64,000 nt of DNA from Demequina silvatica (GCF_000971215.1 NZ_BBMA01000005.1:62001-126000); one strand, 5' to 3'; shown: positions 37,662 through 47,096, counted from the first letter of the stretch. Translations and numbers: made by a program. Notes: generated by a model not told the origin, from the letters alone.

Positions 37662-38342
37662 ATGGGCACCAGCGAGAACATCGTCACGGTCGCGGACCTG
37701 CGGGCCGCGGAGGCGCGCACCATGCGCGAGGTCCCGGAGGACGTGCTGATGGACCGGGCCGCGGTCGCGGTGGCCGATGCCGCGGTCGGGTTGGCCTCGG
37801 AGCGCGGGCTGCCGCTCGAGCGGCTGGGGGTGTGCGTGGTCGCGGGGCCGGGCAACAACGGAGGCGACGCGCTGCTCGCGGGGGCGCTGCTCGCCGGGCG
37901 TGGCGCGCTCGTGGTGGCGGTCGCGGTGGGCGACCGGGTCCACGAGCGCGGCGCGCGCCTGCTCGCGGAGGCCGCCGGGCCGGGTGCGCTGTCCGGGGTG
38001 GACTTCCCGCTCGGTCGCGAGCGGGTCCTCGACGCCGACCTGGTGATCGACGGCTTCTCCGGCATCGGCGGCCGCCTGGGGCTGCCGGACGCGGCCTACG
38101 GGATCCTCGGGCGCGCCGTGGACGCCGGGCGGCCCATCGTGGCGGTGGACGTGCCGTCGGGCCTCGCGGCGGACTCCGCGGAGGTGCCCGCCCGCGACTC
38201 GCCCGACGCGCCGCCCCGTCACGTGGTCGCGGACGTCACCGTCACGTTCACGGCGCCCAAGCGCTGCCTCGTGGAGGCGCCGGCGTCCGCCGCGGCCGGA
38301 CGCGTGGTGGTCGCGGACGTCGGGATCGACCTCGAGGGCTGA
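37662..38342 (+). CDS. nnrE: NAD(P)H-hydrate epimerase (YjeF N-terminal domain)
   Basis: A 226-residue protein that interconverts R and S forms of damaged, hydrated NAD(P)H. Signatures: VVAGPGNNGGDALLAGALLA, VIDGFSGIGGRLG and VAVDVPSGLAA. The length equals the isolated N-terminal YjeF domain. In many bacteria this domain is fused to the dehydratase; here the dehydratase is a separate gene 1.1 kb downstream (39449), with deformylase and an acetyltransferase in between. Confidence 0.93.
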   Translation: MGTSENIVTVADLRAAEARTMREVPEDVLMDRAAVAVADAAVGLASERGLPLERLGVCVVAGPGNNGGDALLAGALLAGRGALVVAVAVGDRVHERGARLLAEAAGPGALSGVDFPLGRERVLDADLVIDGFSGIGGRLGLPDAAYGILGRAVDAGRPIVAVDVPSGLAADSAEVPARDSPDAPPRHVVADVTVTFTAPKRCLVEAPASAAAGRVVVADVGIDLEG

Positions 38343-38343
38343 G

Positions 38344-38841
38344 TCAGCCCTGCTCGAGGGACTCGCGCAGCTCCCGCATCGCCTTCTTGCGCACGTCCTT
38401 GCGCAGGCGGTCCAGGTAGAGGTGGCCGTCGAGGTGGTCGACCTCGTGCTTGATGAGGCGCGCCCAGATCTCCTCGCCGTCGATCTCGACCTTGTCGCCG
38501 TTGAGGTCGGTGCCGACGGCGCGCGCGTACGCGGGCCGCTCGCACGGGTACCAGAGGCCGGGCACCGAGAGGCAGCCCTCCTCCCCCAGCTCCTGGTAGT
38601 CCTCGCTCACCTCGACGATGTCGGGGTTGAGGATGTAGCCGATCTCTCCGTCGATGTTCCACGAGAACGCCCGCAGCGACACGCCGATCTGGTTCGCGGC
38701 GAGCCCCGCGCGGCCGTCGTGGTCCACGGTCTCGACCAGGTCCTCGACCAGCTGCCGCACGCGGTCGTCGACCACGGTGATGGGCTCGCAGGGGGTGCGG
38801 AGGACGGGGTCTCCCACGACTCGGATGTCACGCATTGCCAT
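38344..38841 (-). CDS. def: Peptide deformylase
   Basis: A 165-residue metallohydrolase that removes the N-formyl group from nascent proteins. The three motifs are present: [19 protein letters not shown] (metal Cys) and [14 protein letters not shown] (HExxH). It ends one base from the stop of the convergent epimerase gene and is divergent from the acetyltransferase gene. Confidence 0.95.
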   Translation of the reverse strand: MAMRDIRVVGDPVLRTPCEPITVVDDRVRQLVEDLVETVDHDGRAGLAANQIGVSLRAFSWNIDGEIGYILNPDIVEVSEDYQELGEEGCLSVPGLWYPCERPAYARAVGTDLNGDKVEIDGEEIWARLIKHEVDHLDGHLYLDRLRKDVRKKAMRELRESLEQG

Positions 38842-38885
38842 GGCGGTATCCTCCCACGCCCGGGACGTGGGCGTATCGTCGGGAT

Positions 38886-39443
38886 ATGACGCTCGAGACC
38901 GCGAGACTCCTGCTACGGCCGTTCACCACGGAGGATGCCGCGGACGTCCACGTCTACGCCTCGGACCCCGCCGTGTGCCGGTTCACCGAGTGGGGACCCA
39001 ACTCGGAGGAGGACACGCGGGCGTGGGTCGCGCACGCCGAATCCGCCGGTATCCCCTCGCATTGGGCGATCACGCTGAGGGACGATGCGGTGGGTGCGGC
39101 GGGCGCCATCCCCGCCGGCACGGTGGTGGGCGGGGTGGGCGTCTACGGCGAGGACCGTGGCCCGCTCGACGCGAGCCCGGGGGTGCGCGAGCTGGGCTGG
39201 GTGGTGCGCCGCGACCTGTGGGGACGCGGCATCGCGACCGAGGCGGTGCGCGCCGTCATCGAGGCGCTCATCAAGGAGGACGAGCTCCGGCAGGTCCACG
39301 CGCGCTGCCGGCCCGAGCACAAGGCCTCCGCCAAGGTGATGGCGCACCTGGGCCTTTCCCTGGTGCGGCGCATCGAGAACGACGTCGAGCGCGACGGCCA
39401 GTGGATGCACTCCGACCTCTACGCGCTGTCCCTGGCCCGTTGA
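38886..39443 (+). CDS. GNAT-family acetyltransferase (RimJ/RimL type)
   Basis: A 185-residue N-acetyltransferase. [20 protein letters not shown] is the usual start of RimJ/RimL-like enzymes; the acetyl-CoA loop is [17 protein letters not shown] and the C-terminal helix [20 protein letters not shown]. Motif copy 39080-39089 encodes TLRDDAVGA in a variable loop inserted before a beta strand. Substrate unknown; ribosomal proteins or amino-group metabolites are typical. Confidence 0.9.
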   Translation: MTLETARLLLRPFTTEDAADVHVYASDPAVCRFTEWGPNSEEDTRAWVAHAESAGIPSHWAITLRDDAVGAAGAIPAGTVVGGVGVYGEDRGPLDASPGVRELGWVVRRDLWGRGIATEAVRAVIEALIKEDELRQVHARCRPEHKASAKVMAHLGLSLVRRIENDVERDGQWMHSDLYALSLAR

Positions 39444-39448
39444 CCCCG

Positions 39449-40294
39449 ATGCGCCGCTGGGAGCGCGCCGACGTCGCGGCCGCCTGGCCGGTCCCCGGCG
39501 CCGCGGACGACAAGTACTCGCGCGGCGTGCTCGGGGTGATCGCGGGCTCCGAGGCGTACCCGGGCGCGGCCGCGCTCGTGGTCTCGGGTGCGATCCGGAG
39601 CGGCGCCGGGATGGTGCGCTACGTCGGGCCGGCGCGCGCGCAGGATCTGGTGCTCGCTCACCGTCCCGAGGCGGTGGTCCACCACCCCGTCGACGTGGCC
39701 GAACGCGTCCCGCGCGCGCAGGCCTGGGTGCTCGGGCCCGGGGTCTCCGACTATCCGGAGCAGGACGCGGCGATCGGCGCGGTGATCGCGGAGTCCGCGC
39801 CCATGGTGGTCGACGCGGGAGCGCTCGAGACCGTCGCGCGGGCGCGCGCGGCCGGCGTGCGCGCGGTGGGCGCGGAGCGCGTGCTCCTCACGCCGCACGC
39901 GGGCGAGCTGGTGCGCACGCTCGAGGCGCTGCGGCACGACGTCACCCCCGCGGACGTCGAGCGGGACCGGGTGGGCCACGCGCGGCTGCTCGCCGAGACG
40001 GCGCGGGCGACGGTGCTGCTCAAGGGGGCGGTCACGCTGATCGTCTCCCCCGGCGGCGCGGCGATCGAGCTGCCCGAGGCGCCCGCGTGGCTCGCGACGG
40101 CGGGCGCTGGCGACGTGCTCGCGGGGATCGCCGGAGCGCTGCTGGCGTCGGGCCTCACGGCGGACGTCGCGGGCGCGAGCGCGTCGTGGGTGCACGCGCG
40201 GGCCGCCGAGCGCGCCTCGGACGGCGGACCCCTGGCGGCGCTCGACGTCGCGACCGCGGTGCCGCAGGTGGTGGCGGAGCTGCTGCGGTCCTAG
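39449..40294 (+). CDS. nnrD: ADP-dependent NAD(P)H-hydrate dehydratase
   Basis: A 281-residue YjeF C-terminal-type dehydratase, which restores NAD(P)H from its hydrate using ADP. Signatures: DDKYSRGVLGVIAGSEAYPG, AWVLGPGVSD, LTPHAGELVRTLEAL and TAGAGDVLAGIAGALLA with the catalytic Asp. ATG 39449 is used, although TTG 39440 overlapping the acetyltransferase stop is possible. It works with the epimerase encoded at 37662. Confidence 0.92.
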   Translation: MRRWERADVAAAWPVPGAADDKYSRGVLGVIAGSEAYPGAAALVVSGAIRSGAGMVRYVGPARAQDLVLAHRPEAVVHHPVDVAERVPRAQAWVLGPGVSDYPEQDAAIGAVIAESAPMVVDAGALETVARARAAGVRAVGAERVLLTPHAGELVRTLEALRHDVTPADVERDRVGHARLLAETARATVLLKGAVTLIVSPGGAAIELPEAPAWLATAGAGDVLAGIAGALLASGLTADVAGASASWVHARAAERASDGGPLAALDVATAVPQVVAELLRS

Positions 40295-40303
40295 ACCCGG
40301 GGC

Positions 40304-40876
40304 TCAGAAGCCGGGGCCGAAGAGGACCACGATCGCCCACCACACCACCGCGAACAGCCCGGCGGCGCCGATCGCTCCCGCCCACCCGCGGCGCGCGGGG
40401 GTGGCCGCGACCCACGGCAGGATCGCGCGGGTGAGTCCCGCGGTCACGCCGCACGGCACCCCGATCGCGAGCGCCGTGTAGAGCCCGCCCACCGCGTGCA
40501 GCGACTGTCCCAGCGAGATGAAGACCACCAGCGGCACGGCGAGCAGCGCACCCATCACCGCGAAGCCGCGCGACGCCGCCCGGGTGGACGCGTGCGCGGT
40601 GCGGGCGAACACCCAACGGCCGAGCGTGTGCGCGATCACCGGCACCCCGATCACCGCGACGATCACGTTGACGATCGCCACCGCCACGAACATCGCGAGA
40701 CCCTCCATGCCGGCGGTGTCCGGCGCGAGCGCGTTCGCCAGCGGCGCCGCCGCGAGCGCGCAGCCCAGGGCGATGAGTCCGTAGAGCGGGATCCCGATCG
40801 CGGTCGCGAGCCACGAGGCCTGCGCGCCGCCGAGGGCGCGCGCCGTGGGTGAGACGTCGGTGTCGGTGCTGGACAT
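40304..40876 (-). CDS. Membrane protein, tandem paralogue A
   Basis: A 190-residue protein with about four to five membrane helices (WLATAIGIPLYGLIALGCAL, FVAVAIVNVIVAVIGVPVIA). It shares its layout with the upstream gene (40942-41520): S-W-(L/V)-A-x-A-x-x-(V/I)-P-L-Y at the start, AHTLGRWVFARTAHA versus AHTVGRWVHTRTGSL, and AGLTRAILPWVA versus AGLTRALLPRVW. Family unknown. Confidence 0.75.
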   Translation of the reverse strand: MSSTDTDVSPTARALGGAQASWLATAIGIPLYGLIALGCALAAAPLANALAPDTAGMEGLAMFVAVAIVNVIVAVIGVPVIAHTLGRWVFARTAHASTRAASRGFAVMGALLAVPLVVFISLGQSLHAVGGLYTALAIGVPCGVTAGLTRAILPWVAATPARRGWAGAIGAAGLFAVVWWAIVVLFGPGF

Positions 40877-40941
40877 CAGATCCCTCCGATCGGGCGGCAG
40901 CGGTGGCGCCCACGCCTTCAGTGTGGCAGGGGACGCGGCCG

Positions 40942-41520
40942 TCAGTCCGGCGCCCCGCCGAGCGGCCACGCCGTCCCCAGCAGCGCCAGCACGGCGCACG
41001 CCAGCAGCACCGAGATGACCGCGGCGATGGCGAAGCCGGTGAACACCGTCTCCGAGCGCCACACGCGGGGCAGAAGCGCGCGCGTGAGGCCGGCGACCAG
41101 CGCGCACGGCGCCACGATCGCGATGGCGACGAAGGCGATCGCCGCGGGCTCACCGCTCAGCGCGGCCACCGCCGCGGCGGGCAGCAGCCCGAGCAGGCCG
41201 CCCATGAGGGCGAACCGACCCGCCGCAGCGGAAGTCGGCAGCGACCCGGTGCGCGTGTGGACCCAGCGGCCCACCGTGTGGGCGACCGCCGCGATCCCCA
41301 CCACCACGATGAGCGCGGTGGTCGCGAGCACCGCGGCCTCCGTCGCGTCGAGCGTCGCTCGGACCTCCGCGTCCGCGTCGGTCAGCGCCTCCCAGACCTG
41401 GGCGCCCGCATACGCGAAGGCGGTGCCGAGCACCGTGTAGAGCGGCACGTCGACGGCGACGGCCACCCACGACGCGACGAAAGGGCTGGCCGGCGCCGGC
41501 GTCGCGTGCGCGCGGGTCAT
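40942..41520 (-). CDS. Membrane protein, tandem paralogue B
   Basis: A 192-residue protein, paralogous to the one encoded next to it (40304-40876) and presumably from local gene duplication. It carries several hydrophobic segments. Its start overlaps the DUF1905 gene stop (ATGA), so three genes (gluconokinase, DUF1905, this protein) are translated in a chain. Function unknown. Confidence 0.75.
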   Translation of the reverse strand: MTRAHATPAPASPFVASWVAVAVDVPLYTVLGTAFAYAGAQVWEALTDADAEVRATLDATEAAVLATTALIVVVGIAAVAHTVGRWVHTRTGSLPTSAAAGRFALMGGLLGLLPAAAVAALSGEPAAIAFVAIAIVAPCALVAGLTRALLPRVWRSETVFTGFAIAAVISVLLACAVLALLGTAWPLGGAPD

Positions 41521-41816
41521 GACAGCGGGGTGAGCCTCAGCGACGCCGTCGCGCCCGGCTCGAGCGACTCGGCCTTGAGGACCGCGCGCTTGACGGGCAG
41601 CACGAACGTGCGCCGCTCCTTGGACGGGAAGATGCTGGTCCGCCACGTGGTGGCGCCGATCGCGACCTCGACCTTGACGGCGCCGAACCCGCGACGCGGC
41701 CCGGTCTGGGCGTCCTCGATCTCGTCGGCGATGTCGAACGGCAGGTCCGCGAAGATCCAGGTATCCGTGCGGGCGTCCCACGCGTAGAGGGTCGCCTCGA
41801 ACTCGTAGCCGGTCAC
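41517..41816 (-). CDS. DUF1905 domain protein
   Basis: A 99-residue protein starting at GTG 41816 (GTGA overlap with gluconokinase). The DUF1905 pattern is clear: FEATLYAWDARTDTWIFADL, GFGAVKVEVAIGATTWRTSI and KRAVLKAESLEPGATASLRL. Family members are small beta-barrel proteins of unknown function. Confidence 0.85.
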   Translation of the reverse strand: MTGYEFEATLYAWDARTDTWIFADLPFDIADEIEDAQTGPRRGFGAVKVEVAIGATTWRTSIFPSKERRTFVLPVKRAVLKAESLEPGATASLRLTPLS

Positions 41817-42340
41817 ACGAGCGACGCTAGCGCGCTCTCCACGATCCGCGCCACGGGCTGCGTCGCGTCGACGCGCACGCCGGGCTCGTCGGGCGCGAGC
41901 GGCTCGAGCGTGGCGAACTGCGACGCGACCAGCGCGGGAGGCATGAAGTGGGACGCGCGCGCGGACGAGCGTCGCAGTGCCTCCTCCTCGCTGATCGCGA
42001 GCTCGACGCAGCGCGCCCCCGGAGCGGCCGCGCGGATGCGGTCCCGGTAGGCCCGCTTGAGGGCGCTGCAGGCGACCACGGCGCCTCCCCCGGCCGCCGC
42101 ATCGTCCAACGTGCGCCCCACCCGATCGAGCCACGGCCACCTGTCCGCATCCTCGAGCGGGACGCCGGCCGCCATCTTCGCGACGTTCTCCGCCGGGTGG
42201 AGGTCGTCGCCGTCGATGAACGGCACGCCGAGCGCCGCGGCGAGCGCCGCCCCGACCGTGGACTTCCCGGTCGCGGAGGGTCCCATCACCACGATCAGCG
42301 GCGGTGCGGCGGCGACGACGGGATGGTGCGTGGGGGCCAT
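41813..42340 (-). CDS. gntK: Gluconokinase (GntK type)
   Basis: A 175-residue P-loop kinase that phosphorylates D-gluconate to 6-phosphogluconate for the pentose phosphate pathway. Walker A: MGPSATGKSTVGAALA; IDGDDLHPAENVAKMAAGVP and CSALKRAYRDRIR are the gluconate-kinase signatures. Motif copy 42098-42107 encodes GRTLDDAAAG. ATG 42340 is chosen over longer readings. No gluconate permease is adjacent. Confidence 0.93.
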   Translation of the reverse strand: MAPTHHPVVAAAPPLIVVMGPSATGKSTVGAALAAALGVPFIDGDDLHPAENVAKMAAGVPLEDADRWPWLDRVGRTLDDAAAGGGAVVACSALKRAYRDRIRAAAPGARCVELAISEEEALRRSSARASHFMPPALVASQFATLEPLAPDEPGVRVDATQPVARIVESALASLV

Positions 42341-42489
42341 GTCACGACAGTAGAGGCTGGGGCCCCGTGTTTCGCGCGCGTTAAATCTTCGCATTCCCTA
42401 CATATCGGACACGCGAATGGGCTTAACCTGCCCCTCGGGGGCCGGCGCGTCCCTCGCGCTCTCACGCGGGTCGCCGGTCGAGGGGGACC

Positions 42490-44193
42490 ATGCTGACAGG
42501 TTCATGGAGGCACGCGCGCCGCGCCGGAGCGACGCGCGCAGCCGTGCTGGCCGCCGCGATCGCGGTGGCGCTGCTCGGGCTGGTGCTGGCGCCCGCGAGC
42601 GCGATGGCGACCGGGCTCGAGACCGGATACCCGGCGCCCTCCCCTACCCCCCGCGAGCCGGCACCGGACCGCGAGCCGGCACCGGACCGCACGCCCGCGC
42701 CGCCCGCGGTCCAGGACCCGCCCGAAACCTCCTGGGTCGCGCCCGTCACCTGGTGGGTCGCGCCCGTCGCGGTCGCGGAGACCAAGAAGAAGCGCACGCG
42801 AGAGCGCCCCGAGCCCGCCGCGGAGCCGGTCGCCCTCGCTCCCGTGACCCCCACGCCGCTGACGCTCGCGTGGAGCTTCGACCTCGCGGGCGAGGACGGC
42901 CTCTCGCTCGACGGCAGGACCCTGAGCCCGGGCGACCGCATCCGGATCCGCGCCGGCGGCCTGCCGGCGGGCGGCGAGGTCACCGTCGACCTGCACTCGA
43001 CGCCGCTGGAGATGGGCGCGGGCACCGTGTCCGCGACCGGCGACCTCACCATGACCGTGGCGGTGCCCGCCGCCGCCGAGCCGGGCGACCACCACGTGGT
43101 CGCGACCCTCACCGCCGAGGGCTTCGCCCCCTCCTCCGCGTCCGCGGCGGTGACGGTCGACGGCGGCTACCAGTGGCTCTCGCCCACGGTGCCGACGCTG
43201 GCGGACCTCCACTTCACCCCGCTCAAGGTCGCGGCGACCGCGACCCTCGCCTCGGCGTTCCTGCTGCTCGCGGCGATCCCGGCGGAGCTCCTCCAGTCCA
43301 CCCTTACCGAGAACTACGGCCGCGCATTCGGTTGGACCGCGCGCCGCACCCGCCGCACACGCTGGCACCTGCTACCGCGCGCGCTCCGCCGGCCGTGGCT
43401 GCTGAGCGGCATCACCGTCGCGGTGGCGACGCTCATCCTCGGGTTCGGCCAGACGGGCTGGGGTTTCGGCAGGGAGGCCGCGATCACGTTCGTCAGCCTG
43501 TTCCTGTCGCTGACCGCGCTCAACCTGGGCCTCAACGCGGGACGCCTGGTCGCCGCGCGGCGACGCCTCCGCACGCCCGGGCGGATCATGCCGATGCCGG
43601 GCGCGCTCGTGGTGGTCGCGGTGTCCGTGGTGATCTCCCAGCTCCTGCAGGTCGAGCCGGCGCTGCTCTTCGGAGCCGTGGTGACGGTCCAGTACGGCCG
43701 GGCGCTCTCCGCGCGCAACGAGGGACGGCTCGCGCTGGTCGGCGTCGCGTCCGCCTTCACGCTGGGCCTGGTGGCGTGGCTGCTGCTCAGCCTGCTCGAG
43801 ACGTTCTTCACGGGCGAGCCGGGCACCGCGGTGATCCTGCTCGAGGAGACCCTCGCCGGGATCGTGCTCGAGACTCTCGCCGCGCTCGTGGTGGGCCTGC
43901 TGCCCTTCACCTATCTGGACGGCAAGGCCATCCACGACTGGAACCGTCGCGCCTGGGGCGCCGCCTACTTCGTGGCGGCGGCGGCGTTCGTGATCATCGC
44001 GGTCCCCACCGGGGACGACTGGCAGGAGTCCCAGACCCCGCTGCTCACCTGGCTGCTGATCGTGGGCGGCTTCGGCGTGATCGCCCTGACCGCGTGGGCG
44101 GTGTTCCGCTTCATCCCCGAGCAGGCCCGGCGGGCGCAGGCGCAGCAGGACGCGCCACCCGCGGAACCCGAGCGGGAGACCGCCGGGGTCTGA
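42490..44193 (+). CDS. Multi-pass membrane protein with extracellular Ig-like domain
   Basis: A 567-residue protein. A signal peptide or first helix (AAAIAVALLGLVLAPASAMA) is followed by a Pro-rich linker with the short repeats REPAPDREPAPDR and WVAPVTWWVAPVAV. A beta-rich domain (about 130-240: DRIRIRAGGLPAGGEVTVDL) resembles actinobacterial surface Ig-like domains. The rest is eight or so membrane helices. No family is recognised. GGGGGA precedes ATG 42490. Confidence 0.7.
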   Translation: MLTGSWRHARRAGATRAAVLAAAIAVALLGLVLAPASAMATGLETGYPAPSPTPREPAPDREPAPDRTPAPPAVQDPPETSWVAPVTWWVAPVAVAETKKKRTRERPEPAAEPVALAPVTPTPLTLAWSFDLAGEDGLSLDGRTLSPGDRIRIRAGGLPAGGEVTVDLHSTPLEMGAGTVSATGDLTMTVAVPAAAEPGDHHVVATLTAEGFAPSSASAAVTVDGGYQWLSPTVPTLADLHFTPLKVAATATLASAFLLLAAIPAELLQSTLTENYGRAFGWTARRTRRTRWHLLPRALRRPWLLSGITVAVATLILGFGQTGWGFGREAAITFVSLFLSLTALNLGLNAGRLVAARRRLRTPGRIMPMPGALVVVAVSVVISQLLQVEPALLFGAVVTVQYGRALSARNEGRLALVGVASAFTLGLVAWLLLSLLETFFTGEPGTAVILLEETLAGIVLETLAALVVGLLPFTYLDGKAIHDWNRRAWGAAYFVAAAAFVIIAVPTGDDWQESQTPLLTWLLIVGGFGVIALTAWAVFRFIPEQARRAQAQQDAPPAEPERETAGV

Positions 44194-44297
44194 CCCCCGG
44201 GACCTCGGTCCCGCCCACGACACCCCCACCGGCATACCGTGAAGGGGTGGCCCGCCACGGGTGCCGGGCCGCGACGCGGTGCCGGTCGGAGGACCCC

Positions 44298-44882
44298 ATG
44301 AGGCAGGTGAGGATCCATGGGCGCGGCGGCCAAGGGGTCGTCACGGCCGCGGAGATGCTCGCCCGCGCGGGCTTCCTCGCCGGCCACGAGGCGCAGGCCA
44401 TCCCGTCCTTCGGATCCGAGCGCACAGGCGCGCCCGTGGTCGCCTACTGCCGGTTCGCCGACGTCCCGCTGCGCACCCGGGAACCGGTGCTCGCGCCCGA
44501 CGTGGTGCTGGTCCAGGACCCCACGTTGCTCGCCTCGGAGCACCCGTTCGCGGGCCTCGCTCCCGGCGGGATCGTGGTGGTCAACACCGAGGCCGACGCC
44601 GTGGACGTGCGCGAGGCCGCCGGCGCCACGGACGTCGACGCGACGGTCCTCACGGTCCCCGCGCTGCGCATCGCCCTCGCGCGGCTGGGACGGCCCAAGC
44701 CCGCGGCCGCGATGCTCGCGGCGTACGCCGCGGCATCGGACGACATCACGCTCGACGCGGTGAAGGCCGTGTTCAGGGACCGGTTCCCCGGATCGGTGGG
44801 CGAGGCGAACGCCCAAGCGGCGGACGATGCGTTCGCCCACGTCCGTACGGCCCTCACCCGGGAGGGGGCGGACCATGCGTGA
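44298..44882 (+). CDS. porG: 2-oxoacid:ferredoxin oxidoreductase, gamma subunit
   Basis: A 194-residue gamma subunit of a CoA-dependent 2-oxoacid oxidoreductase (pyruvate or 2-oxoisovalerate type). Family start RIHGRGGQGVVTAAEMLARA and AIPSFGSERTGAPV are diagnostic. GGAGGA precedes ATG 44298. First of four overlapping genes; the alpha gene starts within it. Motif copy 44822-44831 encodes QAADDAFAHV at the C-terminus. Confidence 0.93.
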   Translation: MRQVRIHGRGGQGVVTAAEMLARAGFLAGHEAQAIPSFGSERTGAPVVAYCRFADVPLRTREPVLAPDVVLVQDPTLLASEHPFAGLAPGGIVVVNTEADAVDVREAAGATDVDATVLTVPALRIALARLGRPKPAAAMLAAYAAASDDITLDAVKAVFRDRFPGSVGEANAQAADDAFAHVRTALTREGADHA

Positions 44883-46104
44883 GGTGCTCGAGGGCTCGCA
44901 GGCCGTGGCCCGCACCGTGGCGCGCTGCCGCCCCGGGGTGGTGTGCGCGTACCCGATCTCCCCGCAGACCCACATCGTCGAGGCGCTGTCCGTGATGGCG
45001 CGCACCGGCGAGCTGGCCGACTGCGAGTACGTCAACGTGGAGTCCGAGTTCTCCGCGATGTCGGTCGCGATCGGCGCGTCCGCCGCCGGGTCGCGCGCGT
45101 ACACCGCGACCGCCTCGCAGGGGCTGCTCTACATGGCCGAGGCCGTCTACAACGCGGCCGGGATGGGGCTGCCGATCGTCATGACCGTCGCCAACCGCGC
45201 GGTGGGCGCGCCCATCAACATCTGGAACGACCACTCCGACGCGATGGCGATGCGCGACGCCGGCTGGCTGCAGCTGTTCGCGGCAGACAACCAAGAGGCC
45301 GCCGATCTCCACGTCATCGCGTTCGCCGCCGCCGAGGAGCTGGGGATCCCCGCGATGGTGTGCATGGACGGGTTCGTGCTCACCCACGCCTCCGACGTGG
45401 TCGAGCTCGCGACCGCTGACCAGATCGACGCGTTCCTGCCGCCGTACCGCCCGCAGCAGGTGCTCGACGTCGACCACCCCACCACCATCGGCACCATGGC
45501 CGGTCCGGAGTCGTTCACCGAGACCCGCTACCTCCAGCACCTGCGCTTCCTCGACGCCGCCGACGTCATCGCCGCCTGGTCCGACCGCTTCCGCGCGGCG
45601 TTCGGGCGCGAGGCGGGAGGGCTGATCGCCCGCTACTCCCCCGACACGCTGGACCGGGACGCCCAGGCGCCCCCCGCATCGTCCACCGACCTCACCGTGG
45701 TCGCGATGGGATCGGTGGTCGGGACGCTGCAGGCGGCGCTCGCGCCGCTGCGGGCGGAGGGAGTGCCGGTGCGGCTGGTGGGGGTGTCCTCGTTCCGGCC
45801 GTTCCCGGAGGCGGCGCTGCGGGATGCGCTCGGCGGGTCCCGTCACGTGCTGGTGGTGGACCGGGCGCTCGAGCTGGGCGCGGGCGGGGTGCTCACCGGG
45901 TCGGTGGGGCGGGCTCTCGCGGGAACGCGGTCGCGGATCCACTCGGTGGTCGCGGGGCTGGGCGGGCGACCCATCCTCGAGGCGTCCCTGCAGGACGCGG
46001 TGCGGCGCGCCCTCGCCGGGGACCTGGGAGCGCTCGAGTTCCTCGACCTCAAGACCGGCGGCGTTCCGGTGCCGGCCGCGGGCGCGTCGGAGGTGACGCG
46101 ATGA
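44875..46104 (+). CDS. porA: 2-oxoacid:ferredoxin oxidoreductase, alpha subunit
   Basis: A 409-residue alpha subunit. AYPISPQTHIVEALSVMART with SEFSAMSVAIGASAAGSRAY is the pyrimidine-domain signature, and NIWNDHSDAMAMRDAGWLQL the substrate region. The C-terminal third (TDLTVVAMGSVVGTL onward) is the domain that binds CoA in relatives. Starts 8 bp before the gamma stop. Motif copy 45675-45684 encodes PPASSTDLT at the domain boundary. Confidence 0.93.
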   Translation: MREVLEGSQAVARTVARCRPGVVCAYPISPQTHIVEALSVMARTGELADCEYVNVESEFSAMSVAIGASAAGSRAYTATASQGLLYMAEAVYNAAGMGLPIVMTVANRAVGAPINIWNDHSDAMAMRDAGWLQLFAADNQEAADLHVIAFAAAEELGIPAMVCMDGFVLTHASDVVELATADQIDAFLPPYRPQQVLDVDHPTTIGTMAGPESFTETRYLQHLRFLDAADVIAAWSDRFRAAFGREAGGLIARYSPDTLDRDAQAPPASSTDLTVVAMGSVVGTLQAALAPLRAEGVPVRLVGVSSFRPFPEAALRDALGGSRHVLVVDRALELGAGGVLTGSVGRALAGTRSRIHSVVAGLGGRPILEASLQDAVRRALAGDLGALEFLDLKTGGVPVPAAGASEVTR

Positions 46105-47096
46105 CCACCGTGCACATCCCGTTCCTGCAGACCGGCACGCTCGCGGTGGGCGGGCGGCTGCTCACCGAGGAGGAGCGCTCCGTCCAGTCCCACGCGGACC
46201 GGCCGTCCTCGCTCACCAAGGGCCACCGGGCGTGTCAGGGCTGCGCGGAGGCGCTCGCCGCGCGCTGGGTGATGGACACCGCGGTCGAGGCGGCGGGCGG
46301 CAAGCTCGTCGTGGCGAACGCGACCGGCTGCCTCGAGGTGTTCTCGACGCTGTACCCGGAGAGCGCGTGGAAGCCGCCGTGGATCCACTCGCTGTTCGCC
46401 AACGCGGCGGCGGTCGCGACCGGGATCGCGGCGTCGCTCCACGCGCAGGGTCGCGACGACGTCCGCGTGCTCGCCCAGGGCGGCGACGGCGGGACGGTGG
46501 ACATCGGGCTCGCGGCGGTGTCGGGCATGTTCGAGCGCAACGACGACGTCCTCTACGTCTGCTACGACAACCAGGGCTACATGAACACGGGCGTCCAGCG
46601 GTCCTCGGCGACGCCGGCGACCGCGCGCACCGCCACCACTCCCGCCGTCGGGCGGCATCCGGGGCAGGCCTTCGGGCAGGGCAAGTCGATGGTGAAGATC
46701 GCGATGGCGCACGAGATCCCGTACGTCGCCTCCGCGACGCCCGCCGACCTGCGCGACCTCGAGGCGAAGGTCCGCATCGCGATGTCGATCCGCGGCGCCC
46801 GCTACCTCCACGTGCTGGTGCCGTGCCCGCTCGGGTGGGGCTCCGCATCGTCGGCGTCGATCGCGCTCGCGCGCGCGGCGGTGCAGTCGGGGATCTTCCC
46901 GGTGGTCGAGGCGCGCGCGGGCGAGCTCACCGGGGTGGAGCGGATCCGCGAGCGCGTCGATGTGTCCGAGTACCTGCGCCCCCAGGCCCGGTTCGCGCAC
47001 CTGTTCAAGCCGGGCGGCGAGGACGCGCTCGAGCGGTGGCGCGCGCTCGCGGAGGCGAACATCCGCCGCTACGACCTGCTCGGAGGTGCCCGATGA
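46101..47096 (+). CDS. porB: 2-oxoacid:ferredoxin oxidoreductase, beta subunit
   Basis: A 331-residue beta subunit holding thiamine diphosphate. The TPP motif is GGDGGTVDIGLAAVSGMFER with YDNQGYMNTGVQRSSATP. Cysteines for one 4Fe-4S cluster are in HRACQGCA, NATGCLE and VPCPLGWG. It overlaps the alpha gene (ATGA) and the next gene (ATGA). The substrate is most likely pyruvate, but the choice between pyruvate and other 2-oxoacids is not settled by sequence reading. Confidence 0.93.
   Translation: MTTVHIPFLQTGTLAVGGRLLTEEERSVQSHADRPSSLTKGHRACQGCAEALAARWVMDTAVEAAGGKLVVANATGCLEVFSTLYPESAWKPPWIHSLFANAAAVATGIAASLHAQGRDDVRVLAQGGDGGTVDIGLAAVSGMFERNDDVLYVCYDNQGYMNTGVQRSSATPATARTATTPAVGRHPGQAFGQGKSMVKIAMAHEIPYVASATPADLRDLEAKVRIAMSIRGARYLHVLVPCPLGWGSASSASIALARAAVQSGIFPVVEARAGELTGVERIRERVDVSEYLRPQARFAHLFKPGGEDALERWRALAEANIRRYDLLGGAR

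Noticed and set aside
42650-42780. Short repeats as a possible CRISPR or minisatellite
   Set aside because: The repeats encode REPAPDREPAPDR and WVAPVTWWVAPV within one open frame; they are protein linker repeats. No CRISPR array is seen anywhere in the window.
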